Shown here in pieces: positions 52,358 through 61,045 of a DNA stretch of 64,000 bases (its first letter is position 1; the number at the start of each line of letters is the position of its first letter). A model generated the notes under the pieces. The model was given only the letters and a program-made list of their open reading frames with translations. It was not told the DNA's origin and made no database searches. The stretch comes from Actinopolymorpha sp. NPDC004070 (GTDB lineage: Bacteria > Actinomycetota > Actinomycetes > Propionibacteriales > Actinopolymorphaceae). The position numbers and the translations under genes were made by a program. The DNA lies in the NCBI RefSeq assembly GCF_040610475.1, contig NZ_JBEXMJ010000003.1, positions 413,646 to 477,645 of the forward strand. The letters run 5' to 3'.

Positions 52358-54505
52358 ATGAACCCACTGACCACCGGCGTGTTCGACCTGCCCGACCACC
52401 TGGCCCACAAGGCCGACCCGAAGTTGATCAGCGACGACGAGCAGCATTTCGCCGCCATCGAGGAGTCCCTCGAGCAGACGATCACCGAACTCTCCGACCG
52501 CCTCGCCGCCGCCCGCAGGGCGCCGGGCGGCAAGGGCCAGCAGGCGCTGGACCGCGACCTGGAGATCCACCGCCTGACCGCCCGCCTGCGTACGCTGCGC
52601 CGGTTCGGCCTGGACCTGTGCCTGGGGCACATGGTCGGCGTGGACGAACCCGATCCTGTCCATGTCGGCCGGCTCGGCCTGACCGACAGCGAGGGGTGCC
52701 GGCTGCTGATCGACTGGCGCTCGCCTGCGGCGGAGCCGTTCTTCGGCGCGACCCACGCGAACCCGATGGGTCTGAGGAGCCGGCGCCGCTACCGCTGGAC
52801 CCGCGGCCGGATCAGCGACTACTGGGACGAGGTGTTCACCCCGGAAGGGCTCGAAGGTCACGCGGCGCTCGACGACCAGTCCGCGTTCATCGCCAGCCTG
52901 GGCAGCAGCCGCTCGCCACAGATGCGGGACGTGCTCGGGACCATCCAGGCCGACCAGGACGCGATCATCCGCGCCGGCTCCCGGGGGACTCTCGTCGTCG
53001 ACGGCGGCCCGGGTACGGGCAAGACCGTCGTGGCGCTCCACCGCTCGGCGTACCTGCTCTACTCGGATCCTCGGCTCAGCGAGCGCCGTGGCGGCGTTCT
53101 GTTCGTGGGTCCGCACCAGCCCTACCTCGCCTACGTCGCCGACGTACTTCCCAGCCTCGGTGAGGACGGCGTGCAGACCTGCACGCTGCGAGACCTCCTG
53201 CCCGAGGGCGCGTCAGCGGGCCTGGAGGCGGACCCGAACGTGGCCCGGCTGAAGGCGTCCGCGGACATGGTGAAGGCGATCGAGCCGGCGGTCAGGTTGT
53301 ACGAGCAGCCGCCGGGCAAGGGGATGATGGTCGAGACCCACTGGTCCGACATCTGGCTGAGTCCGGCCGACTGGCGGGAGGCGTTCGAGGCGGCCGAACC
53401 CGGCACCTCGCACAACGACGCACGCGACCAGGTGTGGGAGGAACTGCTCACGATCCTGGTCGACAAGCACGACAGCGACGAGGAGGTTCCGCCCGAACTG
53501 CTGCGCAGATCCCTGCTGCGGAACAGGGACCTGGTTACGACCTTCAACCGGGCGTGGCCGCTCCTCGAACCGACCGACATCGTTGGCGATCTGTGGGAGG
53601 TTCCCGCCTACCTGCTCATGTGTGCTCCCTGGCTTACCCAGGACGACGTACGACTGCTGCAGCGCAAGGAAGCGCGTGCGTGGACGGTTTCCGACCTGCC
53701 GCTCCTGGACGCGGCACGACAGCGGATCGGTGACCCGGAGGCCGCGCGGCGCAGACGTCAGCAGAAGGCCGCCGCTGCCGCCGAACGCGAACGCATGGAC
53801 CGGGTTGTCGAAGAACTGATCCAGTCCGACGACGAGGGCATGTTCGCCCAGCTGCGCCAGCACGGCATCCGTGAAGCGCTCGTCGACCAGGATGCCCTGC
53901 CCACCGCCGACCCTGACGTGCTCGCCGGCCCGTTCGCGCACATCGTGGTGGACGAGGCTCAGGAACTCACCGACGCGGAGTGGCAGATGCTGGTGCTGCG
54001 CTGCCCTTCCCGAAGCTTCACCATCGTCGGCGACCGGGCCCAGGCCAGGCACGGCTTCACCGAGTCATGGCAGGAACGACTCGAGCGGATCGGGCTCGAC
54101 CGGATCAGGCTGGCGTCCCTGAGCATCAACTACCGCACCCCGGAAGAGGTCATGGTCGAAGCCGAGCCGGTCATCCGGGCCGTGCTCCCCGACGCCAACG
54201 TGCCGACGTCCATCCGCAGGAGCGACACCCCCGTCCTGCATGGGCCGGCGTCGGCTCTCACGTCGATTCTCGACACCTGGCTCGCCGAGCATGTCGAGGG
54301 AACCGCTTGTGTCATTGGTGATCCGGCGTTCCGGGCGACGGCTCGCGTCCGGTCGCTGACGCCGGAGCTGGCGAAGGGGCTGGAGTTCGATCTGGTCGTA
54401 CTCGTCGACCCCGAGTCGTTCGGTGAGGGCATCGAAGGTGCAGTCGACCGTTACGTCGCGATGACCCGAGCGACCCAGCGCCTCGTCGTCCTCACCAGCT
54501 CATGA
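52358..54505 (+). CDS. helR: HelR, rifamycin-protecting RNA polymerase recycling ATPase
   Basis: A 715-residue UvrD/Rep-like superfamily 1 ATPase related to HelD, which removes stalled RNA polymerase; HelR proteins displace rifamycins. Order: N-terminal arm (FDLPDHLAHKADPKLISDDEQHF and a coiled coil to about residue 95), DWRSPAAEPFF, Walker A GGPGTGKT (216-223), a long insertion, then VVDEAQELT (Walker B), GDRAQ, SINYRTPEEV and the C-terminal YVAMTRATQRLVVLTS. The ATG at 52358 matches HelR N-termini. The RAE at 52284 and the gene's identity support each other. Monocistronic. Confidence 0.93.
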   Translation: MNPLTTGVFDLPDHLAHKADPKLISDDEQHFAAIEESLEQTITELSDRLAAARRAPGGKGQQALDRDLEIHRLTARLRTLRRFGLDLCLGHMVGVDEPDPVHVGRLGLTDSEGCRLLIDWRSPAAEPFFGATHANPMGLRSRRRYRWTRGRISDYWDEVFTPEGLEGHAALDDQSAFIASLGSSRSPQMRDVLGTIQADQDAIIRAGSRGTLVVDGGPGTGKTVVALHRSAYLLYSDPRLSERRGGVLFVGPHQPYLAYVADVLPSLGEDGVQTCTLRDLLPEGASAGLEADPNVARLKASADMVKAIEPAVRLYEQPPGKGMMVETHWSDIWLSPADWREAFEAAEPGTSHNDARDQVWEELLTILVDKHDSDEEVPPELLRRSLLRNRDLVTTFNRAWPLLEPTDIVGDLWEVPAYLLMCAPWLTQDDVRLLQRKEARAWTVSDLPLLDAARQRIGDPEAARRRRQQKAAAAAERERMDRVVEELIQSDDEGMFAQLRQHGIREALVDQDALPTADPDVLAGPFAHIVVDEAQELTDAEWQMLVLRCPSRSFTIVGDRAQARHGFTESWQERLERIGLDRIRLASLSINYRTPEEVMVEAEPVIRAVLPDANVPTSIRRSDTPVLHGPASALTSILDTWLAEHVEGTACVIGDPAFRATARVRSLTPELAKGLEFDLVVLVDPESFGEGIEGAVDRYVAMTRATQRLVVLTSS

Positions 54506-54520
54506 CGAGGGCCCGGTCCC

Positions 54521-54934
54521 GATGGCGTGGACCAGGGCGACCTGTGGCCCGGGAACATCTGCCGCCCGGTCGACGGCGGGGTCGCCCGGTTCTTCGATTT
54601 CGCCGATGCCACGTGGGGCCACCCCGTTCGGCTCGTTGGCGATGATGGCCGTCGAATGTGTGTACCGATGGGAGGTCCCACAACCCGACAATGCCGTGAA
54701 CCTGCGTGAGCAGCGCACCCGCGAGGTGATCGACACCTACCTGCGTGAGTGGACGGACTTCGCCCCGCTGGAGGACCTGCGTGAGCTGACCGGCTATGCG
54801 CTAGGGTCGCGCCCCTCAACCGCACGGGCGCGTGGATCCGCAATCTCGAAGACGCCGGCCCGGAGGATCTGGACCGATACGGCCGCATGCCGTGGGCGTG
54901 GCTCGAGGACGTCACCAAGCCCGTCCTCATCTGA
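54521..54934 (+). pseudogene. Aminoglycoside-phosphotransferase-like remnant
   Basis: Three pieces of one APH-type kinase lie in different frames. First VDQGDLWPGNICRPVDGGVAR and FFDFADATWGHP (catalytic loop and metal site), then MMAVECVYRWEVPQPDNAV with LREWTDFAPLEDLRELTGYAL, then LNRTGAWIRNLEDAGPEDLDR ending WAWLEDVTKPVLI and TGA at 54932-54934. The N-terminal lobe is missing and at least two frameshifts exist. It begins just after helR stops. Confidence 0.75.
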
Positions 54935-54946
54935 CTCCCGCGCTCC

Positions 54947-55636
54947 TCAGCCGGCCGAGGCCGAGATGTCGATTCGTACGGCGTATCCGAGCGTGAGGTC
55001 CTCGGTGAGGTGCAGGCCGAGTTCGGTGATCCTGCCGTCGCGCGGGTGCCAGTCCCTGCCGGGGGTGGTCCGGCCGAGCAGCGGTTCCAGGGCGTCGATC
55101 GTCGGCTTCCACAGGTTGAGCCAGTTCCGACGTCCGACCGTGAAAGCCAACTCCAGCGCCACCGGTCCCTCCGGCAGGATGACGGCGTGACGCGCAACCT
55201 GGTCATGGACCTGTTGCTTGTACGAAGTGCTGCTTGCCGAAGCGGTGGTGTGGACGCTGATCGTCGAGTTGCCGTCGAGGTCTGCCCGGGTGACGGCCGG
55301 TTCCACGCGGATGAACGAGGTCGTGTGGCGGCTCTTCGTGCACCACACCGAGACCAGATGTGACGCCGTCTCACAGCTGAGGTGCTGCGCCAGCGGGTAT
55401 GCGAAGTTGTCGAGGTCGTGCTGGTCGAGGACGGGGACGGTCTCGGGGAGGCCGACGTCCAGCCGCAGGCTCCATGGCCCGATCATCGCACTCAGTGCCG
55501 GCCTCACCAGGCTGGTGGCGTGGTGCAGGTAGTGCTGGAGTCTCAACTGGCTCGGATGAGTGGCGGCGTCCCAGCTCGCGAGCCTCGGCTGCGTCCCGAG
55601 CTCCTGTGCTGGCCCTTCCGGCCGGGCGTACCTCAT
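54947..55636 (-). CDS. Hypothetical protein with RusA-like sequence features
   Basis: A 229-residue protein I cannot assign. Two segments, DQHDLDNFAYPLAQHL and LWKPTIDALEPLLGRT with ...WHPRDGRITELGLHL, recall the D-x-D-N...KPxxDAL pattern of RusA-type Holliday-junction resolvases, but they are about 115 residues apart and the protein is larger than RusA, so the likeness is weak. The rest is beta-rich. The ATG at 55636 is a guess; the frame stays open to 55696. It converges with the phosphotransferase remnant. Confidence 0.45.
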   Translation of the reverse strand: MRYARPEGPAQELGTQPRLASWDAATHPSQLRLQHYLHHATSLVRPALSAMIGPWSLRLDVGLPETVPVLDQHDLDNFAYPLAQHLSCETASHLVSVWCTKSRHTTSFIRVEPAVTRADLDGNSTISVHTTASASSTSYKQQVHDQVARHAVILPEGPVALELAFTVGRRNWLNLWKPTIDALEPLLGRTTPGRDWHPRDGRITELGLHLTEDLTLGYAVRIDISASAG

Positions 55637-55702
55637 GATCGCATCATGCTGCGCGGAGGCGGTCTTTACCAGTCCGCCTGCTCGCGTTCTCCCCAAGAAA
55701 GC

Positions 55703-55815
55703 TCAGTGAGTTTCCTCGGCCGGGTTCACGTGCATCCGGCGCAATGTCGCGTTGGCGACCGCCACGAGGAGCGCCAGCACGATACTCAGGGGCACGACGG
55801 GCTTGTTCCCGCCCG
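55703..55815 (-). pseudogene. Possible C-terminal remnant of a membrane protein
   Basis: A minus-strand frame reads KPVVPLSIVLALLVAVANATL then RRMHVNPAEETH and stops. One hydrophobic segment followed by a charged tail resembles the end of a transporter. No start with a ribosome site is seen and nothing upstream continues it, so I treat it as a fragment. Confidence 0.3.
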
Positions 55816-55874
55816 GCACCCGAAATCAACGGGACAGGCCGTTCCGTGACCCGGCGCCGCACGGCCGACCTGGC

Positions 55875-56627
55875 ATGATGCTGACCATGACAACGGGTGA
55901 GGAGCACAGAAAGCACACGCAGGCAGGGTCTTTCGGGGCCGCGGCGGACGCTTACGAGCGCGGTCGACCGCCGTATCCGCCGGAGGCGGTGACCTGGCTG
56001 GTCCCCGAGCACGCGACCACCGTGGTCGATCTCGGCGCGGGCACCGGCAAGCTGACCCGCGCGCTGCTTGCCCCGGGCCGCACTGTCATCGGGGTGGAGC
56101 CCTCCGCCGGGATGCGCGAGCAGTTCTCCCAGGTGCTTCCCGACGTGCCGGTCCTGGAAGGAACAGGGGAGTCGATCCCGCTGCCCGACTCGAGCGTGGA
56201 CGCGCTCGTCTGTGCGCAGGCCTGGCACTGGGTCGACCCGGAGGTGGCGGTCCCGGAGGTTGCCCGGGTGCTACGCCCGGGCGGTCGGCTGGGCCTGGTG
56301 TGGAACCTCCGCGACGCTTCGGTGCCCTGGGTCGCGGAGCTGGACCGGATCCTGCGCGACTACGCGGCGGCCCCGACGGAGGACCGTCAGGTGGAGCACG
56401 TCGGCGCACCGTTCGGACTCGTCGAACGCCAGGACTTCCACTGGAGCCACCCGATGACGGCCGGAGACGTCATGGACATGATCGCGTCCCGCAGCTACGT
56501 GATCACCCTCGATTCGGCGACCAGGGAGGAGCTTCTGCAGCGCGTGCGGGAGCTTCTGGATACCGAGCGTCCGACCGCCATGCCGTACACCACCGAGTGC
56601 TACCGAGCCGAGCTCGGACAGCACTGA
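55875..56627 (+). CDS. Class I SAM-dependent methyltransferase (Methyltransf_11)
   Basis: A 250-residue cytoplasmic methyltransferase. Motif I VVDLGAGTGKLTRALL, motif II GVEPSAGM, motif III ALVCAQAWHWV and post-motif RVLRPGGRLGLVWN are all clear; the FGAAADAYERGRPPYPPEAV start is typical of this subfamily. Three ATG codons lie at 55875, 55878 and 55887 with no ribosome site deciding among them; homologues I recall begin near the last. Substrate unknown. The end of the gene is duplicated in tandem (56613-56648). Confidence 0.87.
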   Translation: MMLTMTTGEEHRKHTQAGSFGAAADAYERGRPPYPPEAVTWLVPEHATTVVDLGAGTGKLTRALLAPGRTVIGVEPSAGMREQFSQVLPDVPVLEGTGESIPLPDSSVDALVCAQAWHWVDPEVAVPEVARVLRPGGRLGLVWNLRDASVPWVAELDRILRDYAAAPTEDRQVEHVGAPFGLVERQDFHWSHPMTAGDVMDMIASRSYVITLDSATREELLQRVRELLDTERPTAMPYTTECYRAELGQH

Positions 56628-56648
56628 GACCTCGGACAGCACTGAGAC
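56613..56648 (+). repeat. 18-bp exact tandem duplication spanning a stop codon
   Basis: CTCGGACAGCACTGAGAC at 56613-56630 is repeated exactly at 56631-56648. The unit includes the methyltransferase's last codons (Leu-Gly-Gln-His) and TGA. This is the same kind of event as at 51997-52050, 4.6 kb away. Confidence 0.95.
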
Positions 56649-56657
56649 CGTACGCGG

Positions 56658-57206
56658 TCAGGCGCCCAGCTTCTGCGACAGTCCCTTGAGTACGTCGGAC
56701 AGGTTGCCGTCGACAACCACGTCCTCCAACGTGACCGCGGACAGGAATCCGGCAGAAGAGATCCCGTGCAGCGCGTCAAGGAGAGGTTGCCAGAACCCCT
56801 CGGCGTTCAGGAATCCCACCGGCTTACGGTGGAAGCCGAGCTGGCGCCACGTCCACACCTCGAAGATCTCCTCCAACGTGCCCAGGCCTCCGGGCAGGGC
56901 GAGGAACGCGTCGGCATTGTCGGCCATGATCGCCTTGCGCTCGTGCATCGTGGCGCAGACACGGAGGTCGGTGAGGTCGGTTCGGGCCCACTCGCGGTCG
57001 ACCATCGCCTGCGGGATGACGCCGATCACCTCACCGCCCGCGTCCAGCGCACCCTGGGACAGTTCACCCATCAGTCCCGCCCGGCCGCCTCCGTAGACGA
57101 GGCCGATCTCGCGCCGCGCCAACTCCTCACCGACGCTGTAGGCCAACGTCGCGAAGGTGGGGGAGTTGCCGTTCGTCGAACCAGTGAACACCGCGATCCG
57201 TCTCAC
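56658..57206 (-). CDS. LOG family protein (TIGR00730, nucleotide phosphoribohydrolase)
   Basis: A 182-residue Rossmann-like protein of the LOG family, which cleaves cytokinin- or purine-5'-monophosphates to free base and ribose 5-phosphate. Motifs: FTGSTNG at the start, GLVYGGGRAGLMG, MHERKAIM and the PGGLGTLEEIFE signature with the catalytic Glu and Arg. The GTG at 57206 follows GGAAGGA by about 8 bp; a longer frame to 57341 is not family-like. It converges with the methyltransferase gene. In bacteria it is usually housekeeping nucleotide metabolism. Confidence 0.9.
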   Translation of the reverse strand: MRRIAVFTGSTNGNSPTFATLAYSVGEELARREIGLVYGGGRAGLMGELSQGALDAGGEVIGVIPQAMVDREWARTDLTDLRVCATMHERKAIMADNADAFLALPGGLGTLEEIFEVWTWRQLGFHRKPVGFLNAEGFWQPLLDALHGISSAGFLSAVTLEDVVVDGNLSDVLKGLSQKLGA

Positions 57207-57249
57207 TGCTGCTTCCTTCCTGTCCTGCTGGGCTTCGTACTCAAGGTCC

Positions 57250-58122
57250 TCACGTGTCGGAACGAGGGACGGCCGCCAACGACGCAAGGTGGTCGGCGAT
57301 GGCGGCGCGATCGGCCGCCGCCTGCCTGGCGGGACGCCCACTGCTCAGGCCCCCATCCACCACCAAGTCGTGCCCGGTGACGAACCCGGAGGCGTCGCTG
57401 GCCAGCCACACGATGGCCGACGCGACATCTCGGGGTACGCCTACCCGGTGGAACGGCTGCCAGGTGCTGAGCCTCTCGGCGAACAGCGCGCCGAGAGCAT
57501 CGGGGTCATCGTCGGCTCGGTCGGGATCAACCCCGGCGGTCTTCGCCTGGATGCCCGACAGCACCGGGCCGGGCGAGACCGAGTTGACCCGCACGCCGTG
57601 GGCGCCGAGCTCGGCCGCGGCGCACCGGGTGTAGTGGACCAAAGCGGCCTTGGCGGCGGAGTAGTCCGTCGACGACCAGCCGGCCAGCCGCGCGCTCACG
57701 CTGCTGACGTTGACGATGCTGCCCGACCCCTGCTCGACCATGATCGGCGCAGCGTACTTCACGCCTGCGCAGGCGCCGAGGACGTGCACGTCGAACGCGT
57801 ACCGAAGCCGTTGCAGGTCCATCGAGAGCACGCTCGCCGGCGTGCCGCCGTCACCTGCGCTGTTGACCAGGCAGTCGACGCGTCCGAAACGCTCTGCCGT
57901 ACGGGTGATCAAGGCACGCATGTCGTGCTCGGAGGTGACGTCCGTCGCCACGAACTCCGCCGCCGGGCCCAGCCGGGTGGCGATCTCCTCACCGCGATGC
58001 CGTCGCCGTCCGGCCAGCACGACGCTGGCACCTTCGTCGATCATGTGCTCGGCCGTGGTAGCGCCGATGCCGCTTGTGGCGCCGGTGACGACCGCGACCT
58101 TGCCGTTCAGTACGCCTGGCAT
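57250..58122 (-). CDS. Short-chain dehydrogenase/reductase
   Basis: A 290-residue classical SDR. The cofactor motif GATSGIGATTAE follows KVAVV; NSAGDGG replaces the NNAG turn; SSVSARLAG with YSAAKAAL gives the catalytic Ser and Tyr-x-x-x-Lys; SPGPVLSG and the C-terminal FVTGHDLVVDGG close the fold. ATDVTSEHD next to the Arg-rich segment AGRRRHRG suggests NADP preference. The ATG at 58122 has GGGAGG upstream. It is divergent from an Xre-cupin regulator, its likely controller. Substrate unknown. Confidence 0.9.
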   Translation of the reverse strand: MPGVLNGKVAVVTGATSGIGATTAEHMIDEGASVVLAGRRRHRGEEIATRLGPAAEFVATDVTSEHDMRALITRTAERFGRVDCLVNSAGDGGTPASVLSMDLQRLRYAFDVHVLGACAGVKYAAPIMVEQGSGSIVNVSSVSARLAGWSSTDYSAAKAALVHYTRCAAAELGAHGVRVNSVSPGPVLSGIQAKTAGVDPDRADDDPDALGALFAERLSTWQPFHRVGVPRDVASAIVWLASDASGFVTGHDLVVDGGLSSGRPARQAAADRAAIADHLASLAAVPRSDT

Positions 58123-58210
58123 TTGGAGACCTCCCGTACAGACAACCCGCCCATTGTCCGACCATCGTGACCCTAGCAATCCGTCCCAGATCAGGGATAT
58201 GGTCTCAGAT

Positions 58211-58816
58211 ATGGACGACGCCGAGGTGAGGGCGGCCGGCAGCACCGAGAGTTCCGGCCCGGACGGCTGGGAAGCCCGCCTGCCGGGCCGCCTCGCGGAG
58301 CTGCGGGTGGAACACGACTGGTCGCTGGACGAACTCGCACGGCGCACCGGTGTCAGCCGGTCCACCCTGTCCCGGCTGGAGCGTGCCGAGATCAGCCCGA
58401 CGGCGGCGTTGCTGGGCAGGTTGTGCTCGGCGTACGGAAAGACCATGTCGCAGCTGCTGGCAGAAGTGGAGTCGGAGGCGCCTCAGCTGGTGCGTTCGGG
58501 CCAGCAGCTGGTGTGGCAGGACGAGGCGTCGGGCTTCACCCGAAGGTCGGTGTCCCCGCCTCAACCCGGCCTGCGTGGTGAGGTCATGGAGGGCGTGCTG
58601 CAGCCCGGCGCCGACATTCCCTACGACCGGCCTCCCGTCCCGGGCCAGGAGCAGCACGTCTGGGTGATCAGGGGAGTGTTGGAGCTCACCCTCGACAGCG
58701 ACGTGCATCAGCTCCGGACCGGGGACGTGCTGCGATTTCGGCTCTGGGGAAGCTCGCGCTTTCGCAATCCGAGCACGAAGCCGGTCAGGTACATGGTGGT
58801 CATCATCCAGCAGTGA
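58211..58816 (+). CDS. Xre-family regulator with C-terminal cupin domain
   Basis: A 201-residue regulator: HTH at about residues 27-80 (LAELRVEHDWSLDELARRTGV, SRSTLSRLERAEISPT) and a cupin sensor at about 110-195 (YDRPPVPGQEQHVWVIRGVLEL, LRTGDVLRFRLWGSSRFRNPS). Such proteins sense a small molecule and control neighbouring catabolic or detoxifying genes, here probably the divergent SDR gene and the acetyltransferase that follows 49 bp later. The 88 bp before it contain GGGATATGG and CAGATATGG direct repeats close to the start. Confidence 0.88.
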   Translation: MDDAEVRAAGSTESSGPDGWEARLPGRLAELRVEHDWSLDELARRTGVSRSTLSRLERAEISPTAALLGRLCSAYGKTMSQLLAEVESEAPQLVRSGQQLVWQDEASGFTRRSVSPPQPGLRGEVMEGVLQPGADIPYDRPPVPGQEQHVWVIRGVLELTLDSDVHQLRTGDVLRFRLWGSSRFRNPSTKPVRYMVVIIQQ

Positions 58817-58865
58817 TCGCCCGCCACGGAATCCGTGCCATCCGAGACGGAAGGAATCGAAGTCA

Positions 58866-59414
58866 GTGAGCAAGGACGACTTGCCGACGGCAGACGTCAA
58901 GGTGCGCGAAGCCACCGCGGACGACGCCCCGGCATGCGCGGCGATCTACGCCCCGTACGTCGAGAACACCGCGATCACCTTCGAGATCGAACCGCCCAGC
59001 CCAGCAGTCATGGCGGAGCGGATCGAGTCGGCGCTGCGCACCCATGCGTGGTTCGTCCTCGAGGAGCAAGGCCGGGTTGTCGGTTACGCCTACGGCGGGC
59101 CCTTCAAGACGCGTGCCGCCTACCGCTGGTCCTGCGAGGTCAGCGTCTATCTCGAACTCGGCCGGCGCCGCTCCGGTGGTGGACGCGCGTTGTACGAGGC
59201 GCTCCTCCCACGTCTGGCCGAGCGCGGTTTCCGTACGGCCGCTGCCGGAATGACGCTGCCCAACGACGCGAGTGTCGGCTTCCATCAGGCCATGGGATTC
59301 GAACCTGTGGGGACCTACCGGAGAATCGGCTGGAAACACGGCGCCTGGCACGACGTGGCGTGGGCTCAGAGGGTGATCGCCACCGGCGACGACCCGCCGG
59401 CCGAGCCACACTGA
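58866..59414 (+). CDS. GNAT acetyltransferase, phosphinothricin/methionine-sulfone type
   Basis: A 182-residue N-acetyltransferase. VREATADDAPACAAIYAPYVENTAITFE is the characteristic start of the phosphinothricin-acetyltransferase (Pat/MddA) group, followed by VVGYAYGGPFKTRAAYRW, the acetyl-CoA loop RRRSGGGRALYEALL, and MGFEPVGTYRRIGWKHGAWHDV. Such enzymes acetylate methionine sulfone and sulfoximine and, in producers, phosphinothricin; no phosphinothricin pathway is seen here, so general detoxification is likelier. GTG start at 58866, probably in one transcript with the cupin regulator. Confidence 0.88.
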   Translation: MSKDDLPTADVKVREATADDAPACAAIYAPYVENTAITFEIEPPSPAVMAERIESALRTHAWFVLEEQGRVVGYAYGGPFKTRAAYRWSCEVSVYLELGRRRSGGGRALYEALLPRLAERGFRTAAAGMTLPNDASVGFHQAMGFEPVGTYRRIGWKHGAWHDVAWAQRVIATGDDPPAEPH

Positions 59415-59467
59415 CCCGCGACGCCGGCCCGGGCCGACACGCACGCTGACAACCCGGGCTTGACGGA

Positions 59468-60952
59468 TCACGCCCGGGCTTTCCTCCGCGTACGGGGAAG
59501 GGCGAGGGCGAAGAGCCCGGCAGCCACCACGCAGACGGCGCCGTTCACGGCGAGCGCGGTGGCCACACCATGCTGAACGTTGCCGGCGACACCGGCTCCG
59601 GCAGCCGTGGCGATGGCCGACATCACCGGTGTGCCCAGGGTGATTCCCACCTGCTGGCTCATGGTGGCGAGCCCGGTGGCCAGTCCTTGCTCGGCATCGG
59701 GAAGCCCGGCCGTCGCGGTCACCATGAACCCCACGATCGCCACCAGGTTGGCGACGCCACCGGCGAAGGTCGCGACGAGCAGGACGGCCAGCCAACCGGG
59801 GAGTTGGCTGAGAAACACCAGCGGGAGAGTCGCCGCGGCCTGTACGACGAAGGCGGTGACGATGGCTCGCTTGCCGCCGATCCGGCCGATGACGCGCGGC
59901 GCGACCAGCCCACCGGCGATCGTCCCCACGCCCAGCACCGCGAACGCGAGCCCTGCCTGCAGGGGCGTGTAGCCGCGTACCTTCTGCAGGTACAACGTCA
60001 GCAGGAAGACCACCGAGGTCTCGGTCGCGAACGCGAGTACGCCGGCCAGATTGCCCCAGCCGATCGTGCGCCGCGCGAGGATCCGTAGAGGCACCAGCGG
60101 CTGGGCGACGGCACGTTCGATGATCACGAATGCCACCAGCAGTGCCGCGGCCACCACCAGGAACAGCCAGCATCGCGGGTCACCCCAGGAACGCTCACCG
60201 GCCTGGGTCAGGCCGTACACCCCGGCGACCAGCGCGAGGGTCACCGTCACCGCTCCCGGCGCGTCGAGAGGGGGACGGTCGTCCGCGCGGCTCTCCCGCA
60301 GCACGGCCGGTCCGGTGGCGAGCACCAGGACGGCGACGATCACGTTGATGAAGAAAGCCCACCGCCAGTTGATCAGGTCGGTCAGCAGTCCGCCGAGGAT
60401 CGCGCCGGTGGTGAAGCTGGCCGCCATCAGGGCACCGTTGAGGCCAAGAGCCCGGTCGCGCAGAGGCCCTTCGGGAAACGAGGTGGTCAGCAACGAAAAC
60501 GCCGCCGGGATCACCGCGGCCGTGGCCAGGCCCTGGGCGACGCGGGCGACCAGGAGGAGCCACGGCGCGTCGGCCAGACCGCCGACCAGCGAGGCCACCC
60601 CCAGCAGGGCGATGCCGGCCAGGAACTGGCGCCGGCGGCCGAACAGGTCGGCGAATCGCCCGAAGAACAACGTGAATCCTGCCGCGCACACGGCGAAGGC
60701 GGTCGAGATCCACTGCAGGCCGGACAGGTCGAAGCCCACGTCGGTGCCGATGCGCGGCAATGCGACGTTCAGGATCGAGAAGTCCACGGCGAGGGTGAAG
60801 CTCGCGGTGAGGAGGACGAGCAACACGATCCGGTCGCGCGGGCCGGCAGCCGCGGGGCCCTGGCTGCCCGCGCTGTCCGGGCTGTCCGGGCCGCCCTGGC
60901 CGCGGCGCCCGGTGTCGACGGCGACGAAGGTGGGTGAGGAGTCGAAGGTCAT
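59468..60952 (-). CDS. MFS drug efflux pump, DHA2 (EmrB/QacA) type
   Basis: A 494-residue, 14-segment drug:H+ antiporter. DFSILNVALPRIGTDV is the DHA2 motif D1-type start, GRFADLFGRRR motif A, and LLVARVAQGLATAAVIPAAF motif B; INWRWAFFINV is the family's conserved element. The ATG at 60952 begins a polar N-terminus of about 40 residues before the first segment; a longer frame upstream is spurious. Divergent from an HTH regulator 93 bp away, the usual layout for inducible efflux. Confidence 0.92.
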   Translation of the reverse strand: MTFDSSPTFVAVDTGRRGQGGPDSPDSAGSQGPAAAGPRDRIVLLVLLTASFTLAVDFSILNVALPRIGTDVGFDLSGLQWISTAFAVCAAGFTLFFGRFADLFGRRRQFLAGIALLGVASLVGGLADAPWLLLVARVAQGLATAAVIPAAFSLLTTSFPEGPLRDRALGLNGALMAASFTTGAILGGLLTDLINWRWAFFINVIVAVLVLATGPAVLRESRADDRPPLDAPGAVTVTLALVAGVYGLTQAGERSWGDPRCWLFLVVAAALLVAFVIIERAVAQPLVPLRILARRTIGWGNLAGVLAFATETSVVFLLTLYLQKVRGYTPLQAGLAFAVLGVGTIAGGLVAPRVIGRIGGKRAIVTAFVVQAAATLPLVFLSQLPGWLAVLLVATFAGGVANLVAIVGFMVTATAGLPDAEQGLATGLATMSQQVGITLGTPVMSAIATAAGAGVAGNVQHGVATALAVNGAVCVVAAGLFALALPRTRRKARA

Positions 60953-60977
60953 GGTCTGACTTTCGGGCCGGCGGATC

Positions 60978-60991
60978 GTGCAGGCCAGCAC
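60978..60991. promoter_or_regulatory. GTGCAGGCCAGCAC imperfect palindrome
   Basis: Arms GTGC/GCAC around GGCC with one mismatched pair, in the 93 bp between the divergent MFS pump and HTH-regulator genes. It is the best operator candidate there, 26 bp from the pump's start codon, but it is GC-rich and could be chance. Confidence 0.35.
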
Positions 60992-61045
60992 CCGCCGCTT
61001 GGTACCACTGACAGGGACACCCACGGCGCCGGAAGCCCGGGCACA

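Noticed and set aside
54947..55636. RusA Holliday-junction resolvase
   Set aside because: The two suggestive segments are about 115 residues apart and the protein is twice the expected size.
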